Shown here piece after piece: positions 7,997-17,088 of a stretch of DNA of 64,000 bases. Below the pieces are notes generated by a model. That model searched no databases. It was given only the letters and a program-made list of their open reading frames with translations, and was not told the origin of the DNA. The DNA comes from Halorubrum sp. 2020YC2 (lineage in GTDB: Archaea > Halobacteriota > Halobacteria > Halobacteriales > Haloferacaceae). Location of the stretch: contig NZ_CP076019.1 in NCBI RefSeq assembly GCF_018623055.1, positions 124,001-188,000 of the forward strand, in the 5' to 3' direction. Position 1 is the first letter of the stretch. Every line of letters begins with the position of its first letter. Made by a program: the position numbers and the translations under genes.

Positions 7997-8860
7997 CTAC
8001 TCCAACAGCCCGACCAGTTCGTTCACGTCGTCGATCACCGCGTCGGCGCCGACGCCGGCGAACTTCTCGCGGCCCGCCTCGCCGGTGAGGCCGCCGGTGA
8101 GCACGCCGATACCGTAGTAGACACGCGTCTCGTCGGTCTCGTCGGCGTTGCGTGCGGTCCGCACGTCGTCGAGGGTGTCGCCCGCGAACGCGACGCGCTC
8201 GGCGTCGAACCGCTCCGCGAGCTCGACGAGCGCCCGCGGGTGCGGCTTCCCCTCCTCCCAGTCGTCCATCGTGAACCGCCGGTCCGCGGGCACGTTGAGG
8301 CCGACGCGCTCTAAGGCGATGTCGGCCTCCGCGGCCGGTCGCCCGGTAAGGACGCCCACGTCGAACCGCGCGCTGAGGTCGGCTATCGTCTTGGGGTCGA
8401 CGAGCGTCGGCTCGTCGCGGATGTACCCGTCCGTCTCGGCCGGCGGCTCGCCGCCCTCCAGTTCGCGGTACAGCTCCGCGCCGAGGTACAGCGCTTGGAA
8501 CGTCTCGCGGAGCGCGTCGCGGTCCCACTGGTCTCGGACGCGCGCCTGCGCGACTCGCGGGAGGTCGCCGACGACCTCCTTGGCGGCGTCGAGGCCGCCG
8601 CCGAGTTCGTGAACGCGGTCGGTGAACTCGTCGACGTTCATCCGGAGCCCCTCGCGGCGGGCCAACACGAACAGCGCGGCCGCGTCGGTCAGCTCCCAGT
8701 CGTTGTTGAATCCGCCGGCGTCTTTGAACGCCTGGACCGCGTCCCGGTCGATCGGCTTGCCGCACACTCGGTCGACCGATTCGAGGATCGCCCGCCGGTA
8801 GGAGTCGGCCACGTCGACCAACACCCCGTCGATGTCGAGGACCACTGCGTCGACCTGCAT
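7997..8860 (-). CDS. HAD-superfamily IA hydrolase (TIGR01548-like)
   Basis: This 287-residue protein begins [17 protein letters not shown], giving the nucleophile Asp9 and acid/base Asp11 of HAD phosphohydrolases. Motif II is VLTGRP, motif III is the Lys in EEGKPHP, and motif IV is FAGDTLDDV. The frame continues open upstream, but nothing HAD-like precedes the ATG at 8860. The helical cap with [17 protein letters not shown] matches a haloarchaeal subgroup similar to the TIGR01548 family, whose substrate is uncertain. Confidence 0.85.
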   Translation of the reverse strand: MQVDAVVLDIDGVLVDVADSYRRAILESVDRVCGKPIDRDAVQAFKDAGGFNNDWELTDAAALFVLARREGLRMNVDEFTDRVHELGGGLDAAKEVVGDLPRVAQARVRDQWDRDALRETFQALYLGAELYRELEGGEPPAETDGYIRDEPTLVDPKTIADLSARFDVGVLTGRPAAEADIALERVGLNVPADRRFTMDDWEEGKPHPRALVELAERFDAERVAFAGDTLDDVRTARNADETDETRVYYGIGVLTGGLTGEAGREKFAGVGADAVIDDVNELVGLLE

Positions 8861-8958
8861 ACCGCTACGCCGGCTGGCGGCGGAATGAACGTTCGGGTTC
8901 GCGGTCGCCGTCGCCGGCTCGGTTCCCCCCGGTCGAGACGAGACCCCGGCGCACGACC

Positions 8959-9483
8959 TCAGCGCGCGACGAACACGACGGGGCCCGCCTCCGCCGACCG
9001 CCGCCGGACGTCGACGATCGGCTCCTCGAACCCGAGCGTGGTGAACAGGCAGGCGGCGTCGAGCCGCTCGGCCAGCGCGACGGTCGGACGCTGGAGTTCG
9101 GCCGGGAGGTTCCGGGCGTAGACGGCGTCGACGCCGGCGGCCGCGCTCGGCTCGCCCCCGGCGGTCGGTTCGCCCCCGGCGGCGGGTTCGTCTTCGGACG
9201 CGCCGCATCCGAGCGCGTCCCGGACCGCTCGGTCGTCGGCGATCGACAGCGCGGTCACGTCCGCCGCGACGACGCGGAGCGACCCCCCGCCGGACGCCTG
9301 CGTCTCGGCCGCCGCGTCCCGCGCCGCCTCGCTCACGTCGACGTCGAACGCGACCACCTCGCGACCGCGGGCGGCGAGCGCGCGAGCGACGCCCGGGCGG
9401 CGACCGACGCCGACCTCGACGAGCCGCTCGTGTCGGTCGAGGGCGACGGCGAGCGCCCGCTCCGACGGGGACGTTGATGCCAC
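8959..9483 (-). CDS. UPF0146 family protein
   Basis: This 174-residue protein has a Rossmann-like pattern: [19 protein letters not shown], then [10 protein letters not shown], and a C-terminal block [15 protein letters not shown] followed by [11 protein letters not shown]. This is the UPF0146 layout, a SAM-methyltransferase-like fold without assigned activity. The start is GTG at 9483. A low-complexity Ala/Gly/Glu loop (about 107-125) interrupts the fold. It is divergent from the archaemetzincin gene, with only 39 bp between the two starts. Confidence 0.78.
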   Translation of the reverse strand: MASTSPSERALAVALDRHERLVEVGVGRRPGVARALAARGREVVAFDVDVSEAARDAAAETQASGGGSLRVVAADVTALSIADDRAVRDALGCGASEDEPAAGGEPTAGGEPSAAAGVDAVYARNLPAELQRPTVALAERLDAACLFTTLGFEEPIVDVRRRSAEAGPVVFVAR

Positions 9484-9522
9484 GGCGCGGGCTTTATGAT
9501 TGCGGCGGTCAAAAACGGTTCC

Positions 9523-10044
9523 ATGCTCGTGGACATCGTCCCGGTCGGAGAGGTTACCCCCCAAGTGAAGCGGGAGGCCTCCGGCGCGCTGCGTTCCGTG
9601 TACGACTGCGACGTGACCGTCCACGACGACCAGGCGATCCCCGACTCCGCGTTCGAGGCCGAGCGCGGTCAGTACCGCGCCGAGGACCTCATCGAGACGG
9701 TCACGCGGGTCGGTGGCGGCGAGAAGAACATCGGAATCACGCCCGAGGACCTCTACTACCGCCGCCGGAACTACGTGTTCGGCCTCGCGTATCTCAACGG
9801 CAGCGGCTCGGTCATCTCCACGCACCGCCTCCGCACCTCCTCCGACGGCGGCGTCTCCACCAAGCCCGCGGTCGACGTATTCGGTGACCGCGTCCGGAAG
9901 GAAGTCGTCCACGAGATCGGGCACACCCTCGGGCTGGAGCACTGCGACAACAGCAAGTGCGTGATGTCGTTTTCTCCCACGGTCCGCGAGGTTGACGTGA
10001 AAGAGGAGAACCTCTGTGGCACCTGTTCGCGGCTCGTCCGCTGA
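9523..10044 (+). CDS. amzA: archaemetzincin metalloprotease
   Basis: This 173-residue protein carries the diagnostic extended zinc motif HEIGHTLGLEHC (His120, Glu121, His124, His130) followed by structural-zinc cysteines Cys131, Cys136, Cys155 and Cys158. It is predicted to be a soluble metallopeptidase with one catalytic and one structural zinc. An upstream in-frame ATG at 9496 exists, but the TATA-like CTTTATGA at 9491-9498 lies 28 nt before the ATG at 9523, so the latter is chosen. The physiological substrate is unknown for the family. Confidence 0.93.
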   Translation: MLVDIVPVGEVTPQVKREASGALRSVYDCDVTVHDDQAIPDSAFEAERGQYRAEDLIETVTRVGGGEKNIGITPEDLYYRRRNYVFGLAYLNGSGSVISTHRLRTSSDGGVSTKPAVDVFGDRVRKEVVHEIGHTLGLEHCDNSKCVMSFSPTVREVDVKEENLCGTCSRLVR

Positions 10045-10117
10045 CGCTTCGCGCGCTCGGGCCCGCCCCGCTTCTCCTGCCGGTAGACGTAAAGTCCGTC
10101 CCCTACAAGGAACGCGT

Positions 10118-10417
10118 ATGGCCGCAAAGCCGGAATACCGCGACCGGCCGGACGTCGAGGTAGCGCTGCTCGACGCGCTCGTCGACCGCGGCGACGAGGG
10201 GATGACGGTCCTCGAACTTCGCGCGGCCGTCGACGCCGACATCGACGCCGTCGAGGAGGGGCTCTCGGCGCTGAAAGAGGATTCGCTCATCATCGTGGAG
10301 ACCGACGAGCGCGTCCGGGTGTACGCCCACGAGCGCGTCGTTCCCGACCCGGAGGCGGAGGTCGACGACCCCTCCGAGAGCCTCGTCGACGCGATCCGCG
10401 ACCGGATCGGACTGTAG
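10118..10417 (+). CDS. small winged-helix DNA-binding protein
   Basis: This 99-residue protein reads as a winged helix-turn-helix: DVEVALLDALVDRGDEGMTVLELRAAVDADIDAVEEGLSAL, then a wing LIIVETDERVRVYAH, and an acidic tail SESLVDAIRDRIGL. A TATA-like GTAAAG at 10088-10094 lies 27 nt before the ATG. It resembles a haloarchaeal family of MarR-like small regulators. It precedes the YgfZ-like gene by 47 nt, but its target is unknown. Confidence 0.7.
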   Translation: MAAKPEYRDRPDVEVALLDALVDRGDEGMTVLELRAAVDADIDAVEEGLSALKEDSLIIVETDERVRVYAHERVVPDPEAEVDDPSESLVDAIRDRIGL

Positions 10418-10464
10418 CCGCCGGAGACGGCGGCCTTTTGACTCTCGATCGCGTTCCTCCCACC

Positions 10465-11622
10465 ATGACGCTCGTCTCCGGCACCCACGACGCGCACGGC
10501 GCGGCGTACCGCGACCGCGGCGGCCGCGAAGTGGTCGACCACTACGGGAAGCCCGTCCGCGTCGGCAAGGCGGTCCGCAAGGTCGCCGGCGTGATCGAGA
10601 TGGGGTACGGCGTCCTCGCCGTCAGGGGCGCCGACCGCGTCGAGTTCGTCGACAACGCCGTCTCGAACCGCGTCCCGACCGAGGACGGCGGGGGGACCTA
10701 CGCCCTGCTGCTCGACCCGCAGGGCGGGATCGAGACGGACATGTACGTGTACAACGCCGACGAGCGGCTGCTCGTCTTCCTGCCGCCGGAGCGGACCGAG
10801 TCGGTCGCGACCGACTGGGCGGAGAACGTGTTCATTCAGGACGTCGAGATCGACGACGTCACCGAGGAGTTCGGCGTGTTCGGTGTCCACGGACCCAAGT
10901 CGACGGAGAAGGTCGCGTCCGTCCTCGGCGGTCCGGGCGCCCCCGAGGAACCCCTCTCGTTCGTCCGCGGGTCGATGGTCGACGCCGGGGTCACCGTGAT
11001 CGCGACGGACGCGCCGCTGGGCGAGGAGGGGTACGAGATCGTCTGCGCCGCCGCCGACGCGGGCGACGTGTTCGACACCCTGATCAACCGCGGGCTCAAC
11101 GCAACGCCGTTCGGCTACCGAACGTGGGACGCGCTCGCGACGGAGGCCGGGACGCCCCTCTTCGAGTACGAACTGGCGGGGGCGATCCCGAACGTCCTCG
11201 GCCTCCGGAACGCCTTAGACTTCGACAAGGGGTGTTACGTCGGGCAGGAGGTCGTCTCACGCGTGGAGAATCAGGGCCGGCCGAGCCGCCGGCTCGTCGG
11301 GCTCGAACTCGACGGCCTCGTCGAGAGGGTCGCGGACGTCGACGCGGACGCGAACCCGGCCGGGATCGACGACGCCCTCCCCGCGTCCGGCGCCGCCGTC
11401 TTCGACGGCGACGAGGCGATAGGCGAGGTCACCCGCGCCGCGGTCGGTCCCGCGACGGACGTCCCGATCGCGCTGGCGCTCGTCGCGTTCGACGCCGACC
11501 TCGGCGGCGTCACCGTCCGCGTCGACGGCGAGGAGGTCCCGGCCGCCGCCGTCGACCTCCCGTTCGTCGACGGGAGCGCTCGGTCGGCGCGGCTCCCGTC
11601 GTACCCGGGGCTGCGGGCCTGA
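10465..11622 (+). CDS. YgfZ/GcvT-like aminomethyltransferase family protein
   Basis: This 385-residue protein has the GcvT fold and the YgfZ-type signature KGCYVGQEVVSRVENQGRPSRRLVG near residues 256-280. The family binds tetrahydrofolate and is either the T-protein of glycine cleavage or a folate-dependent Fe-S cluster maintenance factor. There is no gcvH or gcvP nearby, which favours the YgfZ-like role. The C-terminal barrel follows an acidic loop (VADVDADANPAGIDDAL). The ATG at 10465 follows TATA-like CTTTTG by about 28 nt. Confidence 0.82.
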   Translation: MTLVSGTHDAHGAAYRDRGGREVVDHYGKPVRVGKAVRKVAGVIEMGYGVLAVRGADRVEFVDNAVSNRVPTEDGGGTYALLLDPQGGIETDMYVYNADERLLVFLPPERTESVATDWAENVFIQDVEIDDVTEEFGVFGVHGPKSTEKVASVLGGPGAPEEPLSFVRGSMVDAGVTVIATDAPLGEEGYEIVCAAADAGDVFDTLINRGLNATPFGYRTWDALATEAGTPLFEYELAGAIPNVLGLRNALDFDKGCYVGQEVVSRVENQGRPSRRLVGLELDGLVERVADVDADANPAGIDDALPASGAAVFDGDEAIGEVTRAAVGPATDVPIALALVAFDADLGGVTVRVDGEEVPAAAVDLPFVDGSARSARLPSYPGLRA

Positions 11623-11662
11623 AACGCTCCGCGGGATCCGGGGCTTCGGCCGCGGAAACCCC

Positions 11663-12838
11663 TCACACCACGAGATCGACCGCGGAGTAGACGCCGAACC
11701 CGAGCACGAACGCGCCGACGAGCGACCCGATCCACGCGAGGACCGTGTACCCCATCTTCTTGCGGCTCACGCCGGCGTCGCCCGCGGCGTAGCCCGCGCC
11801 GACGATCGCGGAGACGATGATCTCGTTGAACGAGACGGGGATCCCGAAGGCGACGGCGGTCTGCGCGATCGCGAACGAGGGGATGAGCGCCGCGATCGAC
11901 CGGCGCGGCCCCATCGAGGCGTAGTCCTGTGAGATCGCCTTGATCATCCGCGGCGCGCCGGTCCACGACCCGGCCAGCAGGCCGACCCCGCCGCCGACGA
12001 GCAGCGCCCACACCGGGACGCCGACCTCGGTGAAGATCGGGACGAGCGGGCCGATCGCGAGGCCGACCTGCGAGCCGCCCGCCGAGAACGCGACGAGGCC
12101 GCCCATCGCGAGCAGGAACCGCCGCTGGGCGCCCGCGCGGTCGCGACCGAGGTCCGCGTACACCGCGACCGCGACCAGGGCGGCGATCGCGAGGCTCACC
12201 GCGGGCGGCCCCGCGCCGCCGACCCCGAGCCCCGAGCCGAGGGCCGTCGCGACCGACGCCTGCTCGCCGGCGGGACCGAGCAGCGCGAACCCGACGTTCG
12301 CGAGGATCACCCCGACGAGTCCGGCGAGGGCGGCCGTGAGCGGGCGCTCGGGCAGCGACTCGCCGATGAGCATCCGGGCGACGCCGTAGGCGACCCCCCC
12401 GCCGACGAACGGCGTGAGCACCCACAGCGCCGCGATCTCCGCGTACTTCGGCCACGCCGGGTCGCCGCCCAGCGCGAGGCCGACGCCGACGACCGCGCCG
12501 GTGACGGTGAACGCCGTCGCGATCGGATAGCCGGCGAAGACGCCGATCGCGACCAGCGCGGCGGCCGTGACGAGCGCGACGATGGCCGCCGCCGCCGTGA
12601 TCGTCACCCCGCCGATCAGTTCGGTGCCGACCGCCTCCGTCACGTTCGCGCCCTGAAGTATCGCGCCGAGCAGGCCGAGGACGCCGACGATCAGGCCGGC
12701 CCGCATGACGGAGATGGCGTTCGCGCCGACCGCGGGCGCGAACGGTGTCGACCCCGACGACCCCGCGCCGATCGACCACGCCATGAAGAGGCTCGCCGCG
12801 GCGGCGACGAGCAGCGTCGCGGCGGTGACGAGGACCAT
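11663..12838 (-). CDS. PiT-family inorganic phosphate transporter
   Basis: This 391-residue polytopic membrane protein has about 10-12 hydrophobic helices. It contains two related PiT signature regions, GANAISVMRAGLIVGVLGLLGA in the N-terminal half and PVSFNEIIVSAIVGAGYAAG in the C-terminal half, the inverted-repeat phosphate-binding elements of Pit/PHO4 transporters. It should import phosphate with H+ or Na+ at low affinity. Its start codon overlaps the stop of a 42-residue membrane protein (TGATG), so the two are translationally coupled. A high-affinity pst system lies 28 kb away. Confidence 0.9.
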   Translation of the reverse strand: MVLVTAATLLVAAAASLFMAWSIGAGSSGSTPFAPAVGANAISVMRAGLIVGVLGLLGAILQGANVTEAVGTELIGGVTITAAAAIVALVTAAALVAIGVFAGYPIATAFTVTGAVVGVGLALGGDPAWPKYAEIAALWVLTPFVGGGVAYGVARMLIGESLPERPLTAALAGLVGVILANVGFALLGPAGEQASVATALGSGLGVGGAGPPAVSLAIAALVAVAVYADLGRDRAGAQRRFLLAMGGLVAFSAGGSQVGLAIGPLVPIFTEVGVPVWALLVGGGVGLLAGSWTGAPRMIKAISQDYASMGPRRSIAALIPSFAIAQTAVAFGIPVSFNEIIVSAIVGAGYAAGDAGVSRKKMGYTVLAWIGSLVGAFVLGFGVYSAVDLVV

Positions 12839-12966
12839 CAGTTACGCCCGTCGTCGTACCCCTCGTTCAGTCCCGTCACCGTGCGACGGACGAGGAGGAA
12901 CCCGAAGAAGAACAGCCCGAGAAGCCCCACCAAAATCAGGACGAACAGCGGTTGGACCGGAAGCAT
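12838..12966 (-). CDS. 42-residue single-span membrane protein coupled to the PiT transporter
   Basis: The reading frame encodes MLPVQPLFVLILVGLLG, then LFFFGFLLVRR, then TVTGLNEGYDDGRN. It has one strong hydrophobic helix (about 6-26), a double Arg stop-transfer and a short polar tail. The stop codon shares bases with the ATG of the PiT transporter gene (TGATG), and the AT-containing GTATAAC at about 12990-12996 sits roughly 27 nt before the ATG at 12966. So the pair is transcribed from a promoter ahead of this gene. It may be an accessory subunit or regulator of the transporter, which is an inference from coupling only. Confidence 0.7.
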   Translation of the reverse strand: MLPVQPLFVLILVGLLGLFFFGFLLVRRTVTGLNEGYDDGRN

Positions 12967-13379
12967 ACGCTCGAATCCGTCGGGACGGGGTTATACCTTT
13001 CGAGCCGGACGGCGGCGAGACGCCCCGAACGCCGCCACGCGCGGTCGACCGATCGGTGACTAAAACGCCCCTTTGTCCCTCAGCCACGTATATCTCGTCG
13101 GCCGCGTTACGTACGGGTGCGACCCCCGCTTCGGCCCTCAGACGCTCGAAACTGCCGGCCGACGTGCCGGCCGGTCGGCCTCGCACCCCTCCCCTGCCCG
13201 GTGCCCCTCTCCGGCCGACCGACGCGACCGACCGCCGGCGCCCGCACCCGCTCCGATCCGGGTCCTCCACCGTGTACACGACCGTCGGTCGGCCCGGCCG
13301 TCCGCGGGGCGTCGCGTCCGGTCCCCGCCGCCCGCGACGGCGACTCCCTCCGCCCCGCTTCTCACGACCGCTCTCGTTC
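12967..13379. other. 413-bp region without a supported gene
   Basis: Translations in all frames are Arg/Pro/Ser-rich shadows of GC-rich DNA with no domain. The right side of the PiT operon promoter lies at 12985-13000. A TATATC at 13090-13095 and a GC-rich palindromic run around 13155-13185 (CCGGCC repeated) are visible. I see no RNase P, SRP or tRNA-like signature. It may hold an unrecognised small RNA, but the sequence gives no positive support. Confidence 0.5.
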
Positions 13380-13913
13380 TTACTGGGTACTCTCGCCCTC
13401 GATCCGGAACGTCTCGAAGGCCTCGCCGTCCGGCGTCACCAGCCGCCCGTCCAACCCCCTTCCTCTCTCGTCCGCCGACGGGGTCAGTTCCGCGTGTGCC
13501 GGGCGGTTGCCCCGCGGCTGCGCGTGGCTCCCCGGGTTCAGTATCGGGAGGCCGCCGGAGTCGTCGAAGCGCGGTCGGTGGCTGTGGCCGCAGATCACGG
13601 CGTCAGCGTCGCGACCGCGAGCCAGCATGACGAGGCCCGTGTCGCCGCTGCGGTGGCGGTGCGTGACCGCGAACCGGACGCCGGCGTACTCGACGGTCCG
13701 CACCTCGGGGACCCGGTCGCGGATCGACGCGTCGTCGTTGTTCCCGTAGACGGCCCGGAGGCTCGCGGCGGCCGACCGGAAGGCGTCCAAGACCGGCTCG
13801 CGGTAGAAGTCGCCCGCGTGGATCACCAGCTCCGCCTCGCGGACCGCCTCCGCGGTCCGTCCCTGAAGCCTCGACTCCTCGCGTGCGTGCGTGTCGGAGA
13901 CGACGACGAGCAT
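13380..13913 (-). CDS. YfcE/MJ0936-type metallophosphoesterase
   Basis: This 177-residue protein has the calcineurin-like order SDTH (Asp7, His9), HAGDF, YGNND, THRHRSG and GHSHRP, a di-metal phosphodiesterase site. Relatives such as MJ0936 hydrolyse phosphodiesters and some nucleotides; the native substrate is unknown. A loop LTPSADERGRGLDG is an insertion near the end. TTTAAAAA at 13937-13944, read on the minus strand, is 27 nt before the ATG and would be its TATA box. The same box faces repeat copy A in the other direction. Confidence 0.88.
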   Translation of the reverse strand: MLVVVSDTHAREESRLQGRTAEAVREAELVIHAGDFYREPVLDAFRSAAASLRAVYGNNDDASIRDRVPEVRTVEYAGVRFAVTHRHRSGDTGLVMLARGRDADAVICGHSHRPRFDDSGGLPILNPGSHAQPRGNRPAHAELTPSADERGRGLDGRLVTPDGEAFETFRIEGESTQ

Positions 13914-13936
13914 ACCGGCCGTCCGCGCCGGCGTGA

Positions 13937-14362
13937 TTTAAAAAGCGCGCCTGCGGTGGCGCGTGCCTGCGAGGCCGCTTTGCGGCCGAGCCGCGAGGGA
14001 CGGAAGGTCCCTCTGGAAGCCGGCGCGAAGCGCCGGCGACAGCACGCGCGAGGGAGTCGCGAGCGCTTTTAAGCGCGAGCGACGAGGCCGGGGAGGCGTG
14101 AGGCTGCGGTTGCGGTGCTGTGGGGTGGACTCAAAGGGGCAGCCGCGAGGACGAAGACGCGCGACGTAAGCACTGGAGGGAGCGAGCGCAGCGAGCGGCT
14201 GAAGCGCGCAGCGAGCGCATCGAGTCCTCGCGGCTGGGGCTTTGGCGGTGTTCGCCGTCGATCCACAGTCAGCTATTTATAAGTAAGCGGCCGGAAATTT
14301 GGCGGCGGTAGCTGTCGCTGTGTGGTCGATTACTTATAAACAAGTGGCCGGAGATCCGAAAC
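13937..14362 (+). repeat. dispersed structured non-coding element, copy A
   Basis: The core spans 13953-14250, from GCGGTGG to GGGGCTTTGGCGGTG, with a 3' extension to CCGAAAC at 14356-14362. A TATA-like box lies at 13937-13944. Invariant blocks are GGGGAGGCGTGAGG (14090-14103) and GACTCAAAGGGGCAG. Stem 1 pairs GCGCGTGC (13959-13966) with GCACGCGC (14042-14049), enclosing hairpins. Stem 2 pairs 14140-14152 with 14224-14236, 13 perfect base pairs. The extension has TATTTATAAGTAA at 14273-14285 and an inverse TTACTTATAAA near 14330. Copies B and C share this plan. No protein is encoded. Confidence 0.88.
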
Positions 14363-14372
14363 CAGTCTATCG

Positions 14373-16664
14373 CTATTCGTCCAACGAGAGCGCGGCGAGC
14401 AGCGACTCCAGCTGGACCTGCTCGTTGGCCCCCTCCGCGATCCGGTAGTCGGCCTCACCGATGCGCTCCATGAGCCGCACCGCCTCGCGCTCGCTCAGAT
14501 CGAACTCCCAGACGGAGCGGTGGAGCTGGTCGATCACGTCGCCGCCGGCCATCCCCGTCTCCGTGAGGAGGGTGTCGAGCGTCGACCGCGCCCGCGCGAA
14601 GTCGCCGTCCAGCGCGTCGGTCACCATCGACTCGATCTCCTCCGGGCGGGCCGTGGCGGTGATCGCGTACACCGCCGCCTCGTCGACGACGTTGCCGGTC
14701 GTCGCGGCCGCCTGGAGCGAGTTGATCGCGCGGCGCATGTCGCCGTCGGCCGCGTAGACGAGGGCGTCGACGCCCGCGTCGGTCACCTCGATCTCCTCCG
14801 CGGCCGCGATCTCGCGGATCATCCCCCCGACCGCCTCGTCCGAGAGCGGCGAGAACCGGAAGACGGCGCAGCGAGACTGGATCGGGTCGATGATCTTCGA
14901 CGAGTAGTTACACGAGAGGATAAAGCGGGTGTTGTCGGAGAACTGCTCCATCGTCCGGCGGAGCGCTGCTTGGGCGTCGTCGGTGTTGTGCGTCAACACC
15001 CCGTTCGCGAGCATGAAGTTTGGAGTGTCCTCCATGGTGATGTTGTACGCCTTGCCGCGATGACTGTACTCGATGCTGTCGATCGCTACCGTCTGAACGC
15101 TCTGGACTCCGCCGTCGGCGACGACCGCCGGTTCGAACTCTTCTTTCTCGTAATGTTCGTCGTGAGGCATGGCGCCGTCGCCGACGACGACGTACGTGTA
15201 CTCGTCTCCGTACGTTTCGAGGAACTCTTCGACTTTCTCGGTCCGTCCCCACAGCTCGGCGACCCCCTTGACCTCGATCACCGTGTCTCCGAGTAAGAAG
15301 TCGGGATGGTACACGGAGTCGGACAACTCGAACGCCGGTTCGTACTCGTAGTCGATGCCTGCCTCCTGTAGCGCCTCCGCGACATCGTACTCCCAGTCGG
15401 ACCGAACCAGATGCCCGAGCTCGTCGCTGTGTCTGATGTTCCCTCCTCCGGTTGGTTCGTGCCCCTTCAACGCCTCCGAGACTTTCTGGGCGACCTCCGG
15501 GTCACGCATCGGATTGTTGTCGCCGGTGATGTCGCAGACGGGGTAATCACAGTTTTCGACGCTCTTGTCGATTACCGCCTGCCTCTCGTCGTCGTCCAAG
15601 CTTTCCCACCACTTGACCGTGGCCGCACCGATGTCTGCTTTCACCTCGTCGGGATCCGCGTCGACGACCCACTCCTCCCACGAGGTTCCAGACCGCATCT
15701 CGCTGATCGTCTCGCGAAACTGTTCGACGGTCTCTTCGTCCATCTCCATGACGTGGACTCCGTGGAAATTCCCGCCGTAATTCGGGTTGTTACTTCCGGC
15801 AAATCGACCGTCCGATAGCTTTTCGACGATCTTCTCCCGCCGCTCGTCGGACCACTCGGTCCCGTACATCGGATTTCCGTCCCCGCGCATCTCCTGGCTG
15901 TGGCCCTCATTTTTACACTCGACGGAACAGAAGCGTCCTGCCGTCCAGGACTCACAGATCTCGCACTGAGACACGCCGATATCGTCTTTGAAGTCCGCGA
16001 TTTCGTCTCCCGACGATAGTTCTCTGAGCTCTTTCTCTACGAGCCTCCCGTCTCCGCCGACCACGAAGAACGGGTGCGTCGGACTCGCGATCGTGGTTCG
16101 ACCGTCTTCCAGTTCCACTTCGAGGAAGTCCGCGGTACCGGAGTCGACGAGCTTCCCTTTGTCGGACTGTACCTCGTTGGTCTCGAAATCGACGGACGGG
16201 ATCGGTTCTCCTTCCGCACTCACTTCCTCGATCGGTTTCACCTCGGGATTCGACGGATACCCCGTGACGACATCGGTCCCCGGCGGCACGCACAACGAGT
16301 CCGCCTCATCGAGAAACACGATCCGGAAGTCGCCGCCGAACGACGAGCGCGCGAACCCCTTGATCCGGTCGCGCACCACGTCGATCCCGCGCTGGTCGGA
16401 GGCGTTGAGTTCGAGGAAGTTGCCGCGCCAGTTCTCCTCGCCGTACACCTGTCGAGCGATGGCGGTCGCCGCGGTGGTTTTTCCCACGCCCGCAGGCCCT
16501 GAAAAAAGCAGGTGGGGCACGTCGTCCTGGTCGATATAGCTCTGAAGCCGCTCGACGGCCTCCTCTTGGCCGTGGATGTCGTCGAGGGTCTGGGGCCGGT
16601 ACTTCTCGATCCAGATCTCCCGCCCGGTCGCGGTCGCAGCCGCCTGCTCGTCGGCCTCGCTCAT
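14373..16664 (-). CDS. rfcS: replication factor C small subunit with intein
   Basis: The 763-residue precursor comprises a 327-residue RfcS extein, normal for the family, interrupted by an intein after residue 124. The extein has Walker [10 protein letters not shown] (56-64), the DEAD-type Walker B FLDEADSL immediately before the intein, and after it [15 protein letters not shown], sensor [16 protein letters not shown] with the RFC-box SRC, and the C-terminal collar domain. RfcS with RfcL loads the PCNA sliding clamp at primer-template junctions. Activity needs protein splicing, because the insertion splits the ATPase site. The gene is alone on the minus strand, with repeat copy A just past its stop. 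Confidence 0.96.
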   Translation of the reverse strand: MSEADEQAAATATGREIWIEKYRPQTLDDIHGQEEAVERLQSYIDQDDVPHLLFSGPAGVGKTTAATAIARQVYGEENWRGNFLELNASDQRGIDVVRDRIKGFARSSFGGDFRIVFLDEADSLCVPPGTDVVTGYPSNPEVKPIEEVSAEGEPIPSVDFETNEVQSDKGKLVDSGTADFLEVELEDGRTTIASPTHPFFVVGGDGRLVEKELRELSSGDEIADFKDDIGVSQCEICESWTAGRFCSVECKNEGHSQEMRGDGNPMYGTEWSDERREKIVEKLSDGRFAGSNNPNYGGNFHGVHVMEMDEETVEQFRETISEMRSGTSWEEWVVDADPDEVKADIGAATVKWWESLDDDERQAVIDKSVENCDYPVCDITGDNNPMRDPEVAQKVSEALKGHEPTGGGNIRHSDELGHLVRSDWEYDVAEALQEAGIDYEYEPAFELSDSVYHPDFLLGDTVIEVKGVAELWGRTEKVEEFLETYGDEYTYVVVGDGAMPHDEHYEKEEFEPAVVADGGVQSVQTVAIDSIEYSHRGKAYNITMEDTPNFMLANGVLTHNTDDAQAALRRTMEQFSDNTRFILSCNYSSKIIDPIQSRCAVFRFSPLSDEAVGGMIREIAAAEEIEVTDAGVDALVYAADGDMRRAINSLQAAATTGNVVDEAAVYAITATARPEEIESMVTDALDGDFARARSTLDTLLTETGMAGGDVIDQLHRSVWEFDLSEREAVRLMERIGEADYRIAEGANEQVQLESLLAALSLDE
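14985..16292 (-). other. intein in RfcS with zinc, NUMOD3-like and PD-(D/E)xK-like regions
   Basis: The intein covers residues 125-560 (436 residues). It starts at Cys125 and ends NGVLTHN, followed by Thr561 as the +1 nucleophile. Splicing block B is ASPTHPFF and block F is [14 protein letters not shown]. Between them are a Cys4 zinc motif (Cys234, 237, 246, 250), three NUMOD3-like NP motifs ([24 protein letters not shown]) and a nuclease-like segment with PD at 454-455 and ExK at 464-466 ([15 protein letters not shown]). No LAGLIDADG motif is seen. The codon use is more AT-rich than the exteins, which fits lateral spread. Confidence 0.92.
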
Positions 16665-16725
16665 TGTCCGATCTGAGGGTCGGCGGGGTGATAAACGAAC
16701 CGAGACTGGCCCGTCTCCTTCCGTG

Positions 16726-16980
16726 TCAGTCGCTCCGAGCCAGCCGCTGGAGTTCGTAGGCGAACACCCAGACGCCCATCAGCACGCCGACGGGGACGAC
16801 CACTTCGGCGATCTCCCGCGAGACCGGTAGCTCCGCGACGTCGATGAGCAGGTGTCTCGTCGTCGCGGCGATCTGTGCGAACAGCTCGAACTCCGCGCGG
16901 ATCGTGTTCGTCAGCATCGATCCGACGACCAGCGTTACCATCGCGGCGAAGCCGTGAATCGTCCCTCGGATATGTGGCAT
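16726..16980 (-). CDS. small hypothetical membrane protein
   Basis: This 84-residue protein has two hydrophobic helices (about 9-27 and 59-78) joined by an amphipathic segment [24 protein letters not shown], and ends in ELQRLARSD. An in-frame ATG nine bases upstream (16989) is possible, but the TATA-like CCTATCAC (minus strand, about 17003-17010) is 26 nt from the ATG at 16980. I do not recognise the family. It lies between rfcS and the ETF operon, on the same strand. Confidence 0.55.
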   Translation of the reverse strand: MPHIRGTIHGFAAMVTLVVGSMLTNTIRAEFELFAQIAATTRHLLIDVAELPVSREIAEVVVPVGVLMGVWVFAYELQRLARSD

Positions 16981-17088
16981 GGTCGTCATATTCCTGACGA
17001 CCGTGATAGGTGTTTCTCCGGCGGTGGTCCGGCGGACGGCCGTCCGAAAGCCCGACTCTCGTCCCGTTGCGAGTTCGGTGTTGCCGAT

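Noticed and set aside
13073-13630. Open frames across 12967-13379 on both strands
   Set aside because: Composition is Arg/Pro/Ser without a domain, TATA spacing or homologous start; the region holds no supported gene.
14273-14340. TATA-like motifs in the 3' extension of copy A as promoters for flanking genes
   Set aside because: Neither flanking gene starts there; rfcS ends at 14373 and the phosphodiesterase starts at 13913 with its own box. They belong to the repeat.
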